A stretch of 64,000 nt of DNA from Streptomyces sp. NBC_00536 (GTDB taxonomy: Bacteria; Actinomycetota; Actinomycetes; Streptomycetales; Streptomycetaceae). Below, piece after piece: positions 1 through 7,166 of the stretch. The notes beneath the pieces are model-generated. The model saw nothing but the letters and a program-made list of their open reading frames with translations. It made no database searches and was not told where the DNA came from. A program made the translations under genes and the position numbers. Where the stretch lies: NCBI RefSeq assembly GCF_036346295.1, contig NZ_CP107819.1, positions 1,922,001 through 1,986,000 on the forward strand, in the 5' to 3' direction. Position 1 is the first letter of the stretch. The number at the start of each line of letters is the position of its first letter.

Positions 1-463
1 TGCCGAGCAGGGCCTCGTCCTCCTCCGTGAAGCCGCCGCCGACCCGCTTGTTGGCGAGGAAGAGGGCGCCGAGGGTCTCCTCGCCGTCGCGGATCGGCAG
101 GCCGAGGAAGTCGGACATGTCGGGGTGGGCGGCGGGCCAGCCGCCGAAGCGCGGGTCGCGGCGTACGTCGGCGAGGCGCTCGGGGGTGTCCTGGTGGAGC
201 ATCGCCGCGAGGATGCCGTGCTGGCGGGGCAGCGGGCCGATGCGGCGCCACTGCTCCTCGCTGATTCCGTCCACGACGAACTGGGCGAAGCCGCCGTGGT
301 CGTCCGGGACGCCGAGGGCGGCGTACTCGGCGTCGAGCAGCTCGCGGGCCGAGACGACGATGGTCTTGAGGACGTCACGGACCTCCAGGTGCCGGCTCAT
401 GGCGAGCAGTGCGGTGCTCACCGCGGCCAGCCCGGTCCGGGTTCCGTCGGCTCCGTTGCGCAT
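1..463 (-). CDS. GAF-domain sensor protein, N-terminal part (truncated by window edge)
   Basis: The gene runs off the left edge, so only the first 154 or so residues are visible. The start is the ATG at 461-463. The visible protein begins with a helical stretch containing LAAVSTALLAMSRHLEVRDV and continues into a GAF-type fold (about residues 20-154), with ELLDAEYAALGVPD and the late-GAF signature FLGLPIRDGEETLGALFLAN. In Streptomyces this arrangement is usual for GAF-domain sensor histidine kinases of the NarL/DevS type, but the kinase part lies outside the window, so that is inference. It is divergent from the transglycosylase gene across a 496-bp gap. Confidence 0.8.
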   Translation of the reverse strand, partial: MRNGADGTRTGLAAVSTALLAMSRHLEVRDVLKTIVVSARELLDAEYAALGVPDDHGGFAQFVVDGISEEQWRRIGPLPRQHGILAAMLHQDTPERLADVRRDPRFGGWPAAHPDMSDFLGLPIRDGEETLGALFLANKRVGGGFTEEDEALLG

Positions 464-643
464 GGGATCACCGTACTCGTGGCCGTGACCTGCGGAATCG
501 GGCCTGCGGCCTAGGTCCGCAGCCCGGGTGCGGTCGGGTCCTGGGCGGAGGCGCCGTACGTCCGGAGTAGGGGGGCGGCGGGGGCAGGTCTGCCTTTCGT
601 ACGAGGGCCGCTGGTACCGAACTGCTACTCAAGGAGGAGAAGG

Positions 644-679
644 CTCACCGTGAGCATTGCGACCGCAACGCACGGTGAG
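644..679 (+). other. Strong two-part hairpin covering a GTG start (leader RNA candidate)
   Basis: Perfect 9-bp arms CTCACCGTG (644-652) and CACGGTGAG (671-679) enclose a second 5-bp stem TTGCG-AC-CGCAA (657-668). The outer arm contains the GTG at 650-652, the start of a 16-codon open frame that follows a purine-rich AAGGAGGAGAAGG at 631-643. The rest of the 464-959 gap holds a promoter-like pair at 848-876 and nothing else I recognise. Whether this is RNA structure or a DNA operator cannot be told from sequence. Confidence 0.45.
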
Positions 680-700
680 ACCGTTACCCGCCCGATGTGA
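650..700 (+). CDS. Possible 16-residue leader peptide
   Basis: A GTG at 650 opens a 16-codon frame ending in TGA at 698-700, reading MSIATATHGETVTRPM. It is preceded by AAGGAGG (631-637), 12 nt from the start, with a second AAGG closer in, which is much better than chance for this GC-rich DNA. The start codon and first eight codons lie inside the hairpin at 644-679. No homologue is recognised. It could be a regulatory leader peptide for a transcript running toward the transglycosylase gene, or coincidence; the promoter predicted at 848-876 would bypass it. Confidence 0.25.
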   Translation: MSIATATHGETVTRPM

Positions 701-847
701 GCCCGCACATAGGACGCAGATCACTTACGAAGCTGCCTAGTGGACGGATAAAGACCCTGTCAGGGCTGCTGGGAGTTGGCCAGGGGGTCCGGCGCGGGGT
801 CACCTCGGGGGCCCGTGATCCACTATCGCGCTTCGTACGTCACACCT

Positions 848-876
848 TTGCCACAGGATTTTGCCGCCGCTAAGAA
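848..876 (+). promoter_or_regulatory. Predicted housekeeping-type promoter for the transglycosylase gene
   Basis: TTGCCA (848-853) and TAAGAA (871-876) are separated by 17 bp, close to the Streptomyces HrdB consensus. The start codon of the transglycosylase lies 84 bp downstream, leaving a leader of roughly 75 nt. Prediction only. Confidence 0.45.
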
Positions 877-959
877 TGGCTCTCGTCGCACAGCGCCGCG
901 GATCAACACCGCCGTGGCGCTTTCCTGCGGCTCCCGCTATTCGAAGAGGTTGCTTACGC

Positions 960-1619
960 ATGTCCGAGACCAGCACCCCCGGCCACAGTCGTATGACCAA
1001 GGGCCACAAGCTGTCCATCGCCGGTGTCGCCACCCTCGGCGCCGCCGCCCTGGCCTTCTCCCTCGTCCCGGCCCAGACCGGTGAGGCCGCCACGACGGTC
1101 ACCGCCGCTCCCGTGGCGTGGACCCAGGCCGTGGACGGCGCGCAGGCGAAGACGCTGCAGCAGCACCTCACCGCGCAGCAGGTCGTCGCGGACAAGCAGG
1201 CCAAGGACGCCGCGAAGGCCAAGGCCGACGCCGCCGCGAAGAAGGACCGCGCGGACAAGGAAGCCGCCAGCCGGTCGGCCGCCCGCGCACCGATGTACGC
1301 GAACAACCTTGACGGATGGATCAAGGAGTCGCTCGCGATCATGAAGGCGCACAACATTCCGGGCACGTACAACGGCCTGTACAAGAACATCATGCGCGAG
1401 TCCAGCGGCAACCCGCGGGCGATCAACAACTGGGACATCAACGCCAAGAACGGCATCCCCTCGATGGGTCTGCTCCAGGTCATCCGTCCGACCTTCCTGG
1501 CCTACCACATCGCCGGCACCCCCCTCGACCAGTACCACCCGGTCGCCAACATCGTCGCCGCGGCCAACTACGCCGCCGACCGTTACGGCTCGATCGACAA
1601 CGTCAACAGCGCCTACTGA
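960..1619 (+). CDS. Secreted SLT-fold lytic transglycosylase
   Basis: A 219-residue protein predicted to cleave peptidoglycan glycan strands outside the membrane. The ATG at 960 follows GAAGAGG and gives a clean signal peptide: charged start with HSRMTKGHK, hydrophobic LSIAGVATLGAAALAFSLV, and a likely cleavage near PAQTGEA-A (about residue 44). An Ala/Lys/Asp-rich helical linker spans about 75-110 (KQAKDAAKAKADAAAKKD). The C-terminal half is an SLT domain: catalytic Glu in NIMRESSGNPRAIN, then GIPSMGLLQVIRPTF and a final AANYAADRYGS. The linker may be a coiled coil that spans or binds the wall. I looked for the c-di-AMP (ydaO) riboswitch often found upstream of Streptomyces wall hydrolases and did not find it. 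Confidence 0.9.
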   Translation: MSETSTPGHSRMTKGHKLSIAGVATLGAAALAFSLVPAQTGEAATTVTAAPVAWTQAVDGAQAKTLQQHLTAQQVVADKQAKDAAKAKADAAAKKDRADKEAASRSAARAPMYANNLDGWIKESLAIMKAHNIPGTYNGLYKNIMRESSGNPRAINNWDINAKNGIPSMGLLQVIRPTFLAYHIAGTPLDQYHPVANIVAAANYAADRYGSIDNVNSAY

Positions 1620-1657
1620 GCCCTGCTCGGCCATTGACGTCACCCCAAGCCCCCATG

Positions 1658-1701
1658 CGCCACAGGGCGGCCCCCGGAGTTCCGGGTGCCGCCCTGTGGC
1701 G
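1658..1701. terminator. Shared bidirectional hairpin terminator
   Basis: Arms CGCCACAGGGCGGC (1658-1671) and GCCGCCCTGTGGCG (1688-1701) are perfectly complementary over 14 bp, with a further CCCGGA/TCCGGG stem inside. It lies between the converging transglycosylase and FHA-ABC genes and lacks a T tract, as is common in Streptomyces. Confidence 0.8.
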
Positions 1702-1739
1702 TATCCGCGTACCGGCGCCCGTACCGACGGGCGCACGGG

Positions 1740-4208
1740 TCACTTGCGCATGACCTCCGGCTCGTGGCGGCGCAGCAGGCGCGCCACCGCGAAGCCGCAC
1801 GCGATGCCGAGGAGCAGCAGGACCGTGATGTCCAGGCTCCACTGGCCGATCGTGTGGTCCCACAGCGGGTCGGTGTTGGTGGGGTTGTCGCGGTCCCACG
1901 GCGGCATGAGCTGGCCGAGGTTCAGCGTGGTGCCCGCGGCGCCGACGGCCCAGCGGGACGGCATCAGCCAGGCGAACTGCTCCAGGCCGACCGAGTCGTA
2001 GATCTTGAAGAGGATGCCGGTGAACACGACCTGGACGATCGCGAACATGACCAGCAGCGGCATGGTCTTCTCGGCGGTCTTCACCAGCGAGGAGATCACC
2101 AGGCCGAACATCATCGAGGTGAAGCCCAGCGCCGTGACGGACAGGCACAGCTCGATGGCGGGCGGCATGATCAGGCCCTCGGTGGGCAGGTCGCGCGGGA
2201 AGAAGCCGATCGCGCAGATGACGACGCCCTGGATGGCCGTGATGAAGCCGAGGACGATCACCTTGGACATCAGGTACGCCGACCGGGACAGGCCGGTGGC
2301 GCGCTCGCGCTCGTAGATCACCCGTTCCTTGATCAGCTCACGGACCGAGTTCGCGGCGCCCGAGAAGCACATGCCGACGCAGAGGATCAGCATGATCGTG
2401 CCCGCGTCGCCGTTGAAGTGCGACGGCGGCGTCGGCGCGGCCAGGCCGAAGGTCGCCGGGATGACCGTGGAGACCACGCCCAGGACCGCCGGCAGGATCA
2501 GCATCAGCCCGATGAAGCCCTTGTCGGAGGCGATGACCGACACGTAGCGGCGGATCAGCGTCCACAGCTGGGAGCCGTAGCCCTGCGGCTTCGGCGGGCG
2601 CATCTGCTGCGCGGGCGGCATCGCGACCGACTGCGGGGCGACGGCGTCGATGTCGGCGGCGTAGAGCTGGTAGTGCTGCGAGCCCTTCCAGCGGCCCGCC
2701 CAGTCGTAGTCGCGGTAGTTCTCGAAGGCGGAGAACACATCGGCCCAGGTCGAGTAGCCGAAGAAGTTCAGCGCCTCGTCCGGCGGACCGAAGTACGCGA
2801 CCGATCCGCCCGGGGCCATGACCAGCAGCTTGTCGCAGATGGCCAGCTCGGCGACCGAGTGGGTGACGACGAGGACGGTACGGCCGTCGTCGGCGAGGCC
2901 GCGCAGCAGCTGCATGACATCGCGGTCCATGCCCGGGTCGAGGCCGGAGGTCGGCTCGTCCAGGAAGATCAGCGACGGCTTGGTGAGCAGCTCCAGGGCC
3001 ACGGACACGCGCTTGCGCTGACCACCCGAGAGCGCGGTGATCTTCTTGTCCTTGTGGATGTCGAGCTTGAGCTCGCGCAGCACCTCGTCGATGCGGGCGG
3101 CGCGCTCGGACTCGGCGGTGTCGCCGGGGAAGCGGAGCTTGGCCGCGTAGCTCAGTGCGGTGCGGACGCGCAGCTCCTTGTGCAGGATGTCGTCCTGCGG
3201 GACCAGGCCGATGCGCTGGCGGAGCTCCGCGAACTGCTTGTAGAGGTTGCGGTTGTCGTAGAGGACATCGCCCTGGTCGGCGGGCCGGTAGCCGGTCAGC
3301 GCCTTGAGCAGCGTCGACTTGCCGGAACCGGAGGGGCCGATGACACCGATCAGCGACTTCTCCGGAACGCCGAAGGTGACGTCCTTGAGGATCTGCTTGC
3401 CGCCGTCGACCGTGACCGTGAGGTGGCGGGCCGAGAAGGAGACGTCACCGGTGTCGACGAACTCTTCCAGCCGGTCGCCGACGATCCGGAAGGTGGAGTG
3501 GCCGACGCCGACGATGTCGTTCGGGCCGAGCAGCGCGGTGCCGGACTTGGCCAGCGGCTGGCCGTTCACATACGTACCGTTGTGACTGCCGAGGTCGTGG
3601 ATCTCGAAACGGCCGCCCGGCATCGAACGGAACTCCGCGTGCAGGCGCGAGACCTGCAGGTCGGAGACGACCAGCTCGTTCTCCAGGGCACGGCCGATGC
3701 GCATGACGTGGCCGAGCGCGAGCTGGTGGAACGTGGTCGGGCTGCGGTCGCTGTACCCCGGCCCGGCCTGCTGCGGCTGCTGCTGCGCGGCGCCCTGCTG
3801 CTGCGGCACGTGCGGCTGCTGCGGCGCCTGGTACGGCGCCTGCTGGTAGGCCGGCTGGTGCTGCTCCGGCGGCGCCTCCTGCCAGTTGGCATGCGGGTGA
3901 TCGGCCATCACCGGAGCGGTGACGGTCAGATTCAGCCGCGGACCGTCCTGCGCGTTGCCGAGGTGCACCGGCGTTCCCGGCACCAGTTCGGTCTGCTGGA
4001 CCCTGGCACCGTGCACATAGGTGCCGTTGGTGCTGCCGTGGTCCTCGATCCCCCAACCCTGCCCGTTCCAGCTGATGGTGGCATGACGCCACGACACCCG
4101 GGCGTCATCGATCGCCACGTCACCCTGGGGGTCGCGCCCCAGGGAGTACGACCTGGACGGATCGAGCGTCCAGGTCCTGCCATTCAATTCCAGTACGTGT
4201 TCCGGCAC
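1740..4208 (-). CDS. Two-FHA-domain ABC transporter (ATPase plus permease), Rv1747-like
   Basis: An 822-residue one-chain ABC-2 type exporter half. FHA domain 1 spans about 20-95 (LGRD at 23-26, DHGSTNGTYV near 57-65), followed by a Gln/Pro-rich linker (about 105-150), then FHA domain 2 (about 160-245, IGRALENELVVSDLQVSRLH and LGSHNGTYVNG). The ABC ATPase has Walker A GPSGSGKS at 291-298, signature LSGGQRKR (393-400) and LIFLDEPTSGLD. The permease with about six membrane segments fills 545-822. The order matches M. tuberculosis Rv1747, whose FHA domains bind phosphothreonine placed by Ser/Thr kinases and which is linked to envelope glycolipid export. By analogy this protein is likely kinase-gated; its substrate is unknown. 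The GTG start at 4206-4208 has only a weak ribosome site. Confidence 0.93.
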   Translation of the reverse strand: MPEHVLELNGRTWTLDPSRSYSLGRDPQGDVAIDDARVSWRHATISWNGQGWGIEDHGSTNGTYVHGARVQQTELVPGTPVHLGNAQDGPRLNLTVTAPVMADHPHANWQEAPPEQHQPAYQQAPYQAPQQPHVPQQQGAAQQQPQQAGPGYSDRSPTTFHQLALGHVMRIGRALENELVVSDLQVSRLHAEFRSMPGGRFEIHDLGSHNGTYVNGQPLAKSGTALLGPNDIVGVGHSTFRIVGDRLEEFVDTGDVSFSARHLTVTVDGGKQILKDVTFGVPEKSLIGVIGPSGSGKSTLLKALTGYRPADQGDVLYDNRNLYKQFAELRQRIGLVPQDDILHKELRVRTALSYAAKLRFPGDTAESERAARIDEVLRELKLDIHKDKKITALSGGQRKRVSVALELLTKPSLIFLDEPTSGLDPGMDRDVMQLLRGLADDGRTVLVVTHSVAELAICDKLLVMAPGGSVAYFGPPDEALNFFGYSTWADVFSAFENYRDYDWAGRWKGSQHYQLYAADIDAVAPQSVAMPPAQQMRPPKPQGYGSQLWTLIRRYVSVIASDKGFIGLMLILPAVLGVVSTVIPATFGLAAPTPPSHFNGDAGTIMLILCVGMCFSGAANSVRELIKERVIYERERATGLSRSAYLMSKVIVLGFITAIQGVVICAIGFFPRDLPTEGLIMPPAIELCLSVTALGFTSMMFGLVISSLVKTAEKTMPLLVMFAIVQVVFTGILFKIYDSVGLEQFAWLMPSRWAVGAAGTTLNLGQLMPPWDRDNPTNTDPLWDHTIGQWSLDITVLLLLGIACGFAVARLLRRHEPEVMRK

Positions 4209-4239
4209 TCCAGCCCCACTTTTTGTCCCCCGAGGATCC

Positions 4240-4253
4240 CCCTGACGTCAGGG
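4240..4253. promoter_or_regulatory. Perfect 14-bp palindrome upstream of the FHA-ABC gene
   Basis: CCCTGACGTCAGGG is fully palindromic and sits about 32 bp before the FHA-ABC start, just downstream of a TAGACT -10-like hexamer on the minus strand that has a weak TTCCCC 17 bp further up. It is a candidate operator. The rest of the 4209-4745 gap (537 bp, divergent from serB) shows no gene or RNA that I recognise. Confidence 0.4.
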
Positions 4254-4745
4254 AGTCTAGGGATGGCGAACATCCGGGGGAACTATTTCAGGCCCGGGGC
4301 CACAAGGGGAATCCGGGCCGGGCCAAAACCGTCTACACGGCTGTAGCGCCCGCCTGCGGAGGCCCGTTGACGGGGTCGGAAATCCGCCCGAGAGTGACAG
4401 GACCCCACATAGGGGACAGAAATCTGGGGGGGCCACCGGATGCGCTGGGGCGAGGCGGCCCTGTCCGCGGCAGGGGCCGCAGGCGCGCTCCCGGCCCGCC
4501 GGGTCCGGCCGGGACGGGGACACGCAGGAGTGTCCCCGCAGGACGAGCGGTCACCACTGGCCGCATTCCCCGACCGGCCCGCGGCCGCGAGCCGAGGAGA
4601 CACTCGTGCGGGGCACCGGCCCGGCCGGACCCCGCCCGCCCCGGGCCCACCCCCTCCCCCACACCCACCGCGCCGAGCGACACCGCGTCCGCTGGGCGGG
4701 ACGGGGGGTCACCCGTGCGACGAGGGAAGATACGGTGAGGTCACC

Positions 4746-5945
4746 ATGAGCGCTTCGCAGACCTCCGACGTCCCCACCCTCCTCGTCAAGATCTTCGGCA
4801 AGGACCGTCCCGGGATCACCGCCGGGCTGTTCGACACCCTCGCCGCCTACTCCGTCGATGTCGTCGACATCGAACAGGTCGTCACCCGTGGCCGCATCGT
4901 CCTGTGCGCCCTCGTCACCAAGCCCGAGGTGGGCGGCGAGGGCGAGCTGCGGGCCACCGTGCACAGCTGGGCCGAGTCGCTCAAGCTGCAGGCCGAGATC
5001 ATCTCCGGTACGGGCGACAACCGCCCGCGCGGCAGCGGCCGTTCCCACGTCACCGTCCTCGGCAACCCGCTGACCTCGGAGGCCACGGCGGCCATCGCCG
5101 CCCGGATCACCGCGATCGGCGGCAACATCGACCGTATCTTCCGGCTCGCCAAGTACCCCGTGACCGCCGTCGAATTCGCCGTCTCCGGCACCGAGACCGA
5201 GCCGCTGCGCACCTCGCTGGCCCTGGCCGCCAAGCACATCGGGGTGGACGTGGCCGTCGTCTCGGCCGGCCTGCACCGCCGGGCGCAGCGCCTGGTCGTG
5301 ATGGACGTGGACTCGACCCTCATCCAGGACGAGGTGATCGAGCTCTTCGCCGCGCACGCGGGCTGCGAGGACAAGGTCGCCGCGGTCACCGAGCAGGCGA
5401 TGCGCGGTGAGCTGGACTTCGAGCAGTCGCTGCACGCCCGGGTGGCGCTGCTGGCCGGGCTCGACGCCTCGGTCGTGGACAAGGTCCGCGCGGAGGTCCG
5501 GCTCACCCCGGGCGCCCGCACCCTGATCCGCACCCTGAAGCGGCTGGGCTACCAGGTGGGCGTGGTCTCCGGCGGGTTCACCCAGGTGACCGACGACCTG
5601 CGCGAGCGCCTCGGCCTGGACTTCGCCGCCGCGAACACGCTGGAGATCGAGGACGGCAAGCTGACCGGCCGGGTCACCGGCGAGATCGTGGACCGCGCGG
5701 GCAAGGCGCGGCTGCTGCGCCGCTTCGCCGCGGAGGCCGGGGTGCCGCTGGCCCAGACGGTGGCCATCGGTGACGGCGCGAACGACCTGGACATGCTGAA
5801 CGCGGCCGGGCTGGGCGTGGCCTTCTGTGCGAAGCCGGTGGTCCGGGAGGCCGCGCACACCGCGGTGAACGTGCCGTTCCTCGACGCGGTGCTCTACCTG
5901 CTCGGGATCACCCGGGAAGAGGTCGAGGCCGCCGACCTGGCGTGA
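4746..5945 (+). CDS. serB: Phosphoserine phosphatase SerB
   Basis: A 399-residue protein for the last step of serine synthesis, hydrolysing O-phosphoserine. Two ACT-type domains occupy about 10-85 (VKIFGKDRPGITAGLFDTLA) and 98-175, which in this family sense serine or stabilise the dimer. The HAD phosphatase follows: nucleophile motif MDVDSTLIQDE with Asp187 and Asp189, the Thr/Ser motif GVVSGGFTQVTDDL, Lys in DRAGKARLLRR, and IGDGANDLDML. The ATG at 4746 follows GGTGAGGTCACC. Upstream reading frames remain open but lack family similarity. It is monocistronic, ending in a strong hairpin. Confidence 0.95.
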   Translation: MSASQTSDVPTLLVKIFGKDRPGITAGLFDTLAAYSVDVVDIEQVVTRGRIVLCALVTKPEVGGEGELRATVHSWAESLKLQAEIISGTGDNRPRGSGRSHVTVLGNPLTSEATAAIAARITAIGGNIDRIFRLAKYPVTAVEFAVSGTETEPLRTSLALAAKHIGVDVAVVSAGLHRRAQRLVVMDVDSTLIQDEVIELFAAHAGCEDKVAAVTEQAMRGELDFEQSLHARVALLAGLDASVVDKVRAEVRLTPGARTLIRTLKRLGYQVGVVSGGFTQVTDDLRERLGLDFAAANTLEIEDGKLTGRVTGEIVDRAGKARLLRRFAAEAGVPLAQTVAIGDGANDLDMLNAAGLGVAFCAKPVVREAAHTAVNVPFLDAVLYLLGITREEVEAADLA

Positions 5946-5970
5946 GCACTCCGCTCCCCCGCAACGACGG

Positions 5971-6003
5971 CGACGGGCCCCGGCACCATGCCGGGGCCCG
6001 TCG
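5971..6003. terminator. Hairpin terminator between serB and the SixA-type gene
   Basis: Perfect 15-bp arms CGACGGGCCCCGGCA and TGCCGGGGCCCGTCG with a 3-nt loop. It serves the converging serB and phosphohistidine phosphatase genes. Confidence 0.85.
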
Positions 6004-6037
6004 CGTCGTAGGAAGTACGGGAGTACGGAGGTACGGG

Positions 6038-6559
6038 TCAGTGGTCCTTGGGCGTCCAGAAGTCCAGCAGCGTGCCGACGCCCAGTTCCAGGGACTTCCA
6101 CGAGCCGGTGAAGGAGACCACGGCCAGGGCGGCGGTCGGGAAGCCGGTGCGGGCCATCCGGGTGCGGGTGTCGCCTTCGGAGCGGCCGGCGAGGCCGTCG
6201 GCGAGGGCGTGCATGCCGGGGTTGTGCCCGATGACGAGGAGGTCGGCGACCTCGTCGGGGGTCTCGTTGAGCAGGGCGATGAGTTCGCCGAGGGAGGCCT
6301 CGTACAGCCGGTCCTCGTAGAGGGTCTTCGGCCGGTGCGGCAGGGCGTGGACGGCGAGCTTCCAGGTCTCGCGGGTCCGGGCGGCGGTGGAACAGAGGGC
6401 CAGGTCGAAGGCGATGCCGGTCTCGGCCAGCTTCAGGCCGACGGCGGGCGCGTCGGCGCGGCCGCGCTCGGCCAGCGGACGGTCGTGGTCGGTGCCGTCC
6501 GACCACTCGGCCTTGGCGTGCCGGAGGAGGACGATCCTGCGGGGTGATTCGGCGCTCAT
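6038..6559 (-). CDS. SixA-type histidine phosphatase family protein
   Basis: A 173-residue member of the histidine phosphatase superfamily. The catalytic motif is IVLLRHAKAEWSDG (Arg13, His14), the variant RHAK seen in SixA-type phosphohistidine phosphatases rather than the RHG of mutases. The second-half motif VIGHNPGMHALADGL carries the other active-site His. The length is typical. SixA in E. coli dephosphorylates phosphohistidine; the substrate here is unknown. The ATG at 6557-6559 is supported by GGGAGCC just upstream on the minus strand. Confidence 0.85.
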   Translation of the reverse strand: MSAESPRRIVLLRHAKAEWSDGTDHDRPLAERGRADAPAVGLKLAETGIAFDLALCSTAARTRETWKLAVHALPHRPKTLYEDRLYEASLGELIALLNETPDEVADLLVIGHNPGMHALADGLAGRSEGDTRTRMARTGFPTAALAVVSFTGSWKSLELGVGTLLDFWTPKDH

Positions 6560-6643
6560 GGCTCCCAGCTTCGCATGAAATGAGCCACGGGGCGCAGGGT
6601 GTTGGGCGCATCACCCGTGCGGGGTGCGGGGCCCCCGGCGCGG

Positions 6644-6880
6644 TCAGCCGACGACGCGCAGGATCTGCTGGGTGACCTGGGCGAGGGGCGAGCTGTGGGC
6701 CGGAGCGGCCTGGGCTTCGCCGGATCCGGCGAGGAGCAGCAGCAGGAGGCCGAAGGCGAGCGCGGGCAGGGCCAGCACCCACCAGTGCAGGCGCGCGTCC
6801 GCGACGCCGCCGGTGCCGCGGTGGGCGGGGCGGACGGGACGGACGGGACGGACCGGACGGGTGTACAGGGGGGCCGACAT
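6644..6880 (-). CDS. Small single-pass membrane protein of unknown function
   Basis: A 78-residue protein. I chose the ATG at 6878-6880 because GGAGG lies 7 nt upstream (minus strand), although the frame is open further up. The N-terminal part is basic and repetitive (PVRPVRPVRPAHRG), then one hydrophobic segment WWVLALPALAFGLLLLLLAG (about 35-54), and a short tail (SSPLAQVTQQILRVVG). No family recognised. The PVR triplet is a direct repeat in the DNA (GACGGGACGGACGGGACGG), so its length may vary between strains. Confidence 0.65.
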   Translation of the reverse strand: MSAPLYTRPVRPVRPVRPAHRGTGGVADARLHWWVLALPALAFGLLLLLLAGSGEAQAAPAHSSPLAQVTQQILRVVG

Positions 6881-7044
6881 GACCGCCTCCGGGGTGCTGG
6901 GGTGTTCGGCCGGGAGTGGCTCGCTCCCTTCGAATCTATGGATCCGAAGGCGCGCTTCCCATCCGGGGCACACCCCACTTCACCCTGAGCCTGACCCCCT
7001 AGGGGGTGGTGGGGTTATCCCCACCACCGCCCCGGGGTACGGGC

Positions 7045-7161
7045 TCAGCGGGAGGCGATGCTCGCGATGATGGCGATGATCACGGTCACGCCGAGCATCG
7101 CGCCGAGCACGACGCCGAGCTTCTTGTGGCCGTTCTGGGGGTTCGGTTCGAGGACTGGCAT
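7045..7161 (-). CDS. SGM_5486 family transporter-associated small protein
   Basis: A 38-residue gene. It starts with ATG at 7159-7161, reads MPVLEPNPQNGHKKLGVVLG, continues into one hydrophobic segment (VLGAMLGVTVIIAIIASIA) and ends SR at TGA 7045-7047. The sequence matches my recollection of the SGM_5486 family, which in Streptomyces is found immediately after CynX/NimT-type MFS genes, as here: the MFS stop is only 5 nt upstream. It is likely co-transcribed and may be a small accessory subunit of the transporter, but no function is proven. Confidence 0.8.
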   Translation of the reverse strand: MPVLEPNPQNGHKKLGVVLGAMLGVTVIIAIIASIASR

Positions 7162-7166
7162 GCCGG

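Noticed and set aside
464..959. c-di-AMP (ydaO/yuaA) riboswitch upstream of the transglycosylase gene
   Set aside because: Such elements often precede Streptomyces wall hydrolases, but I could not find the conserved ydaO blocks; only the unrelated hairpin at 644-679 is present.
1686..4346. Long open frame antisense to the FHA-ABC transporter
   Set aside because: It is Arg/Asp/His-rich with no domain, as expected for shadow frames in high-GC DNA; the opposite strand encodes a clear two-FHA ABC protein.
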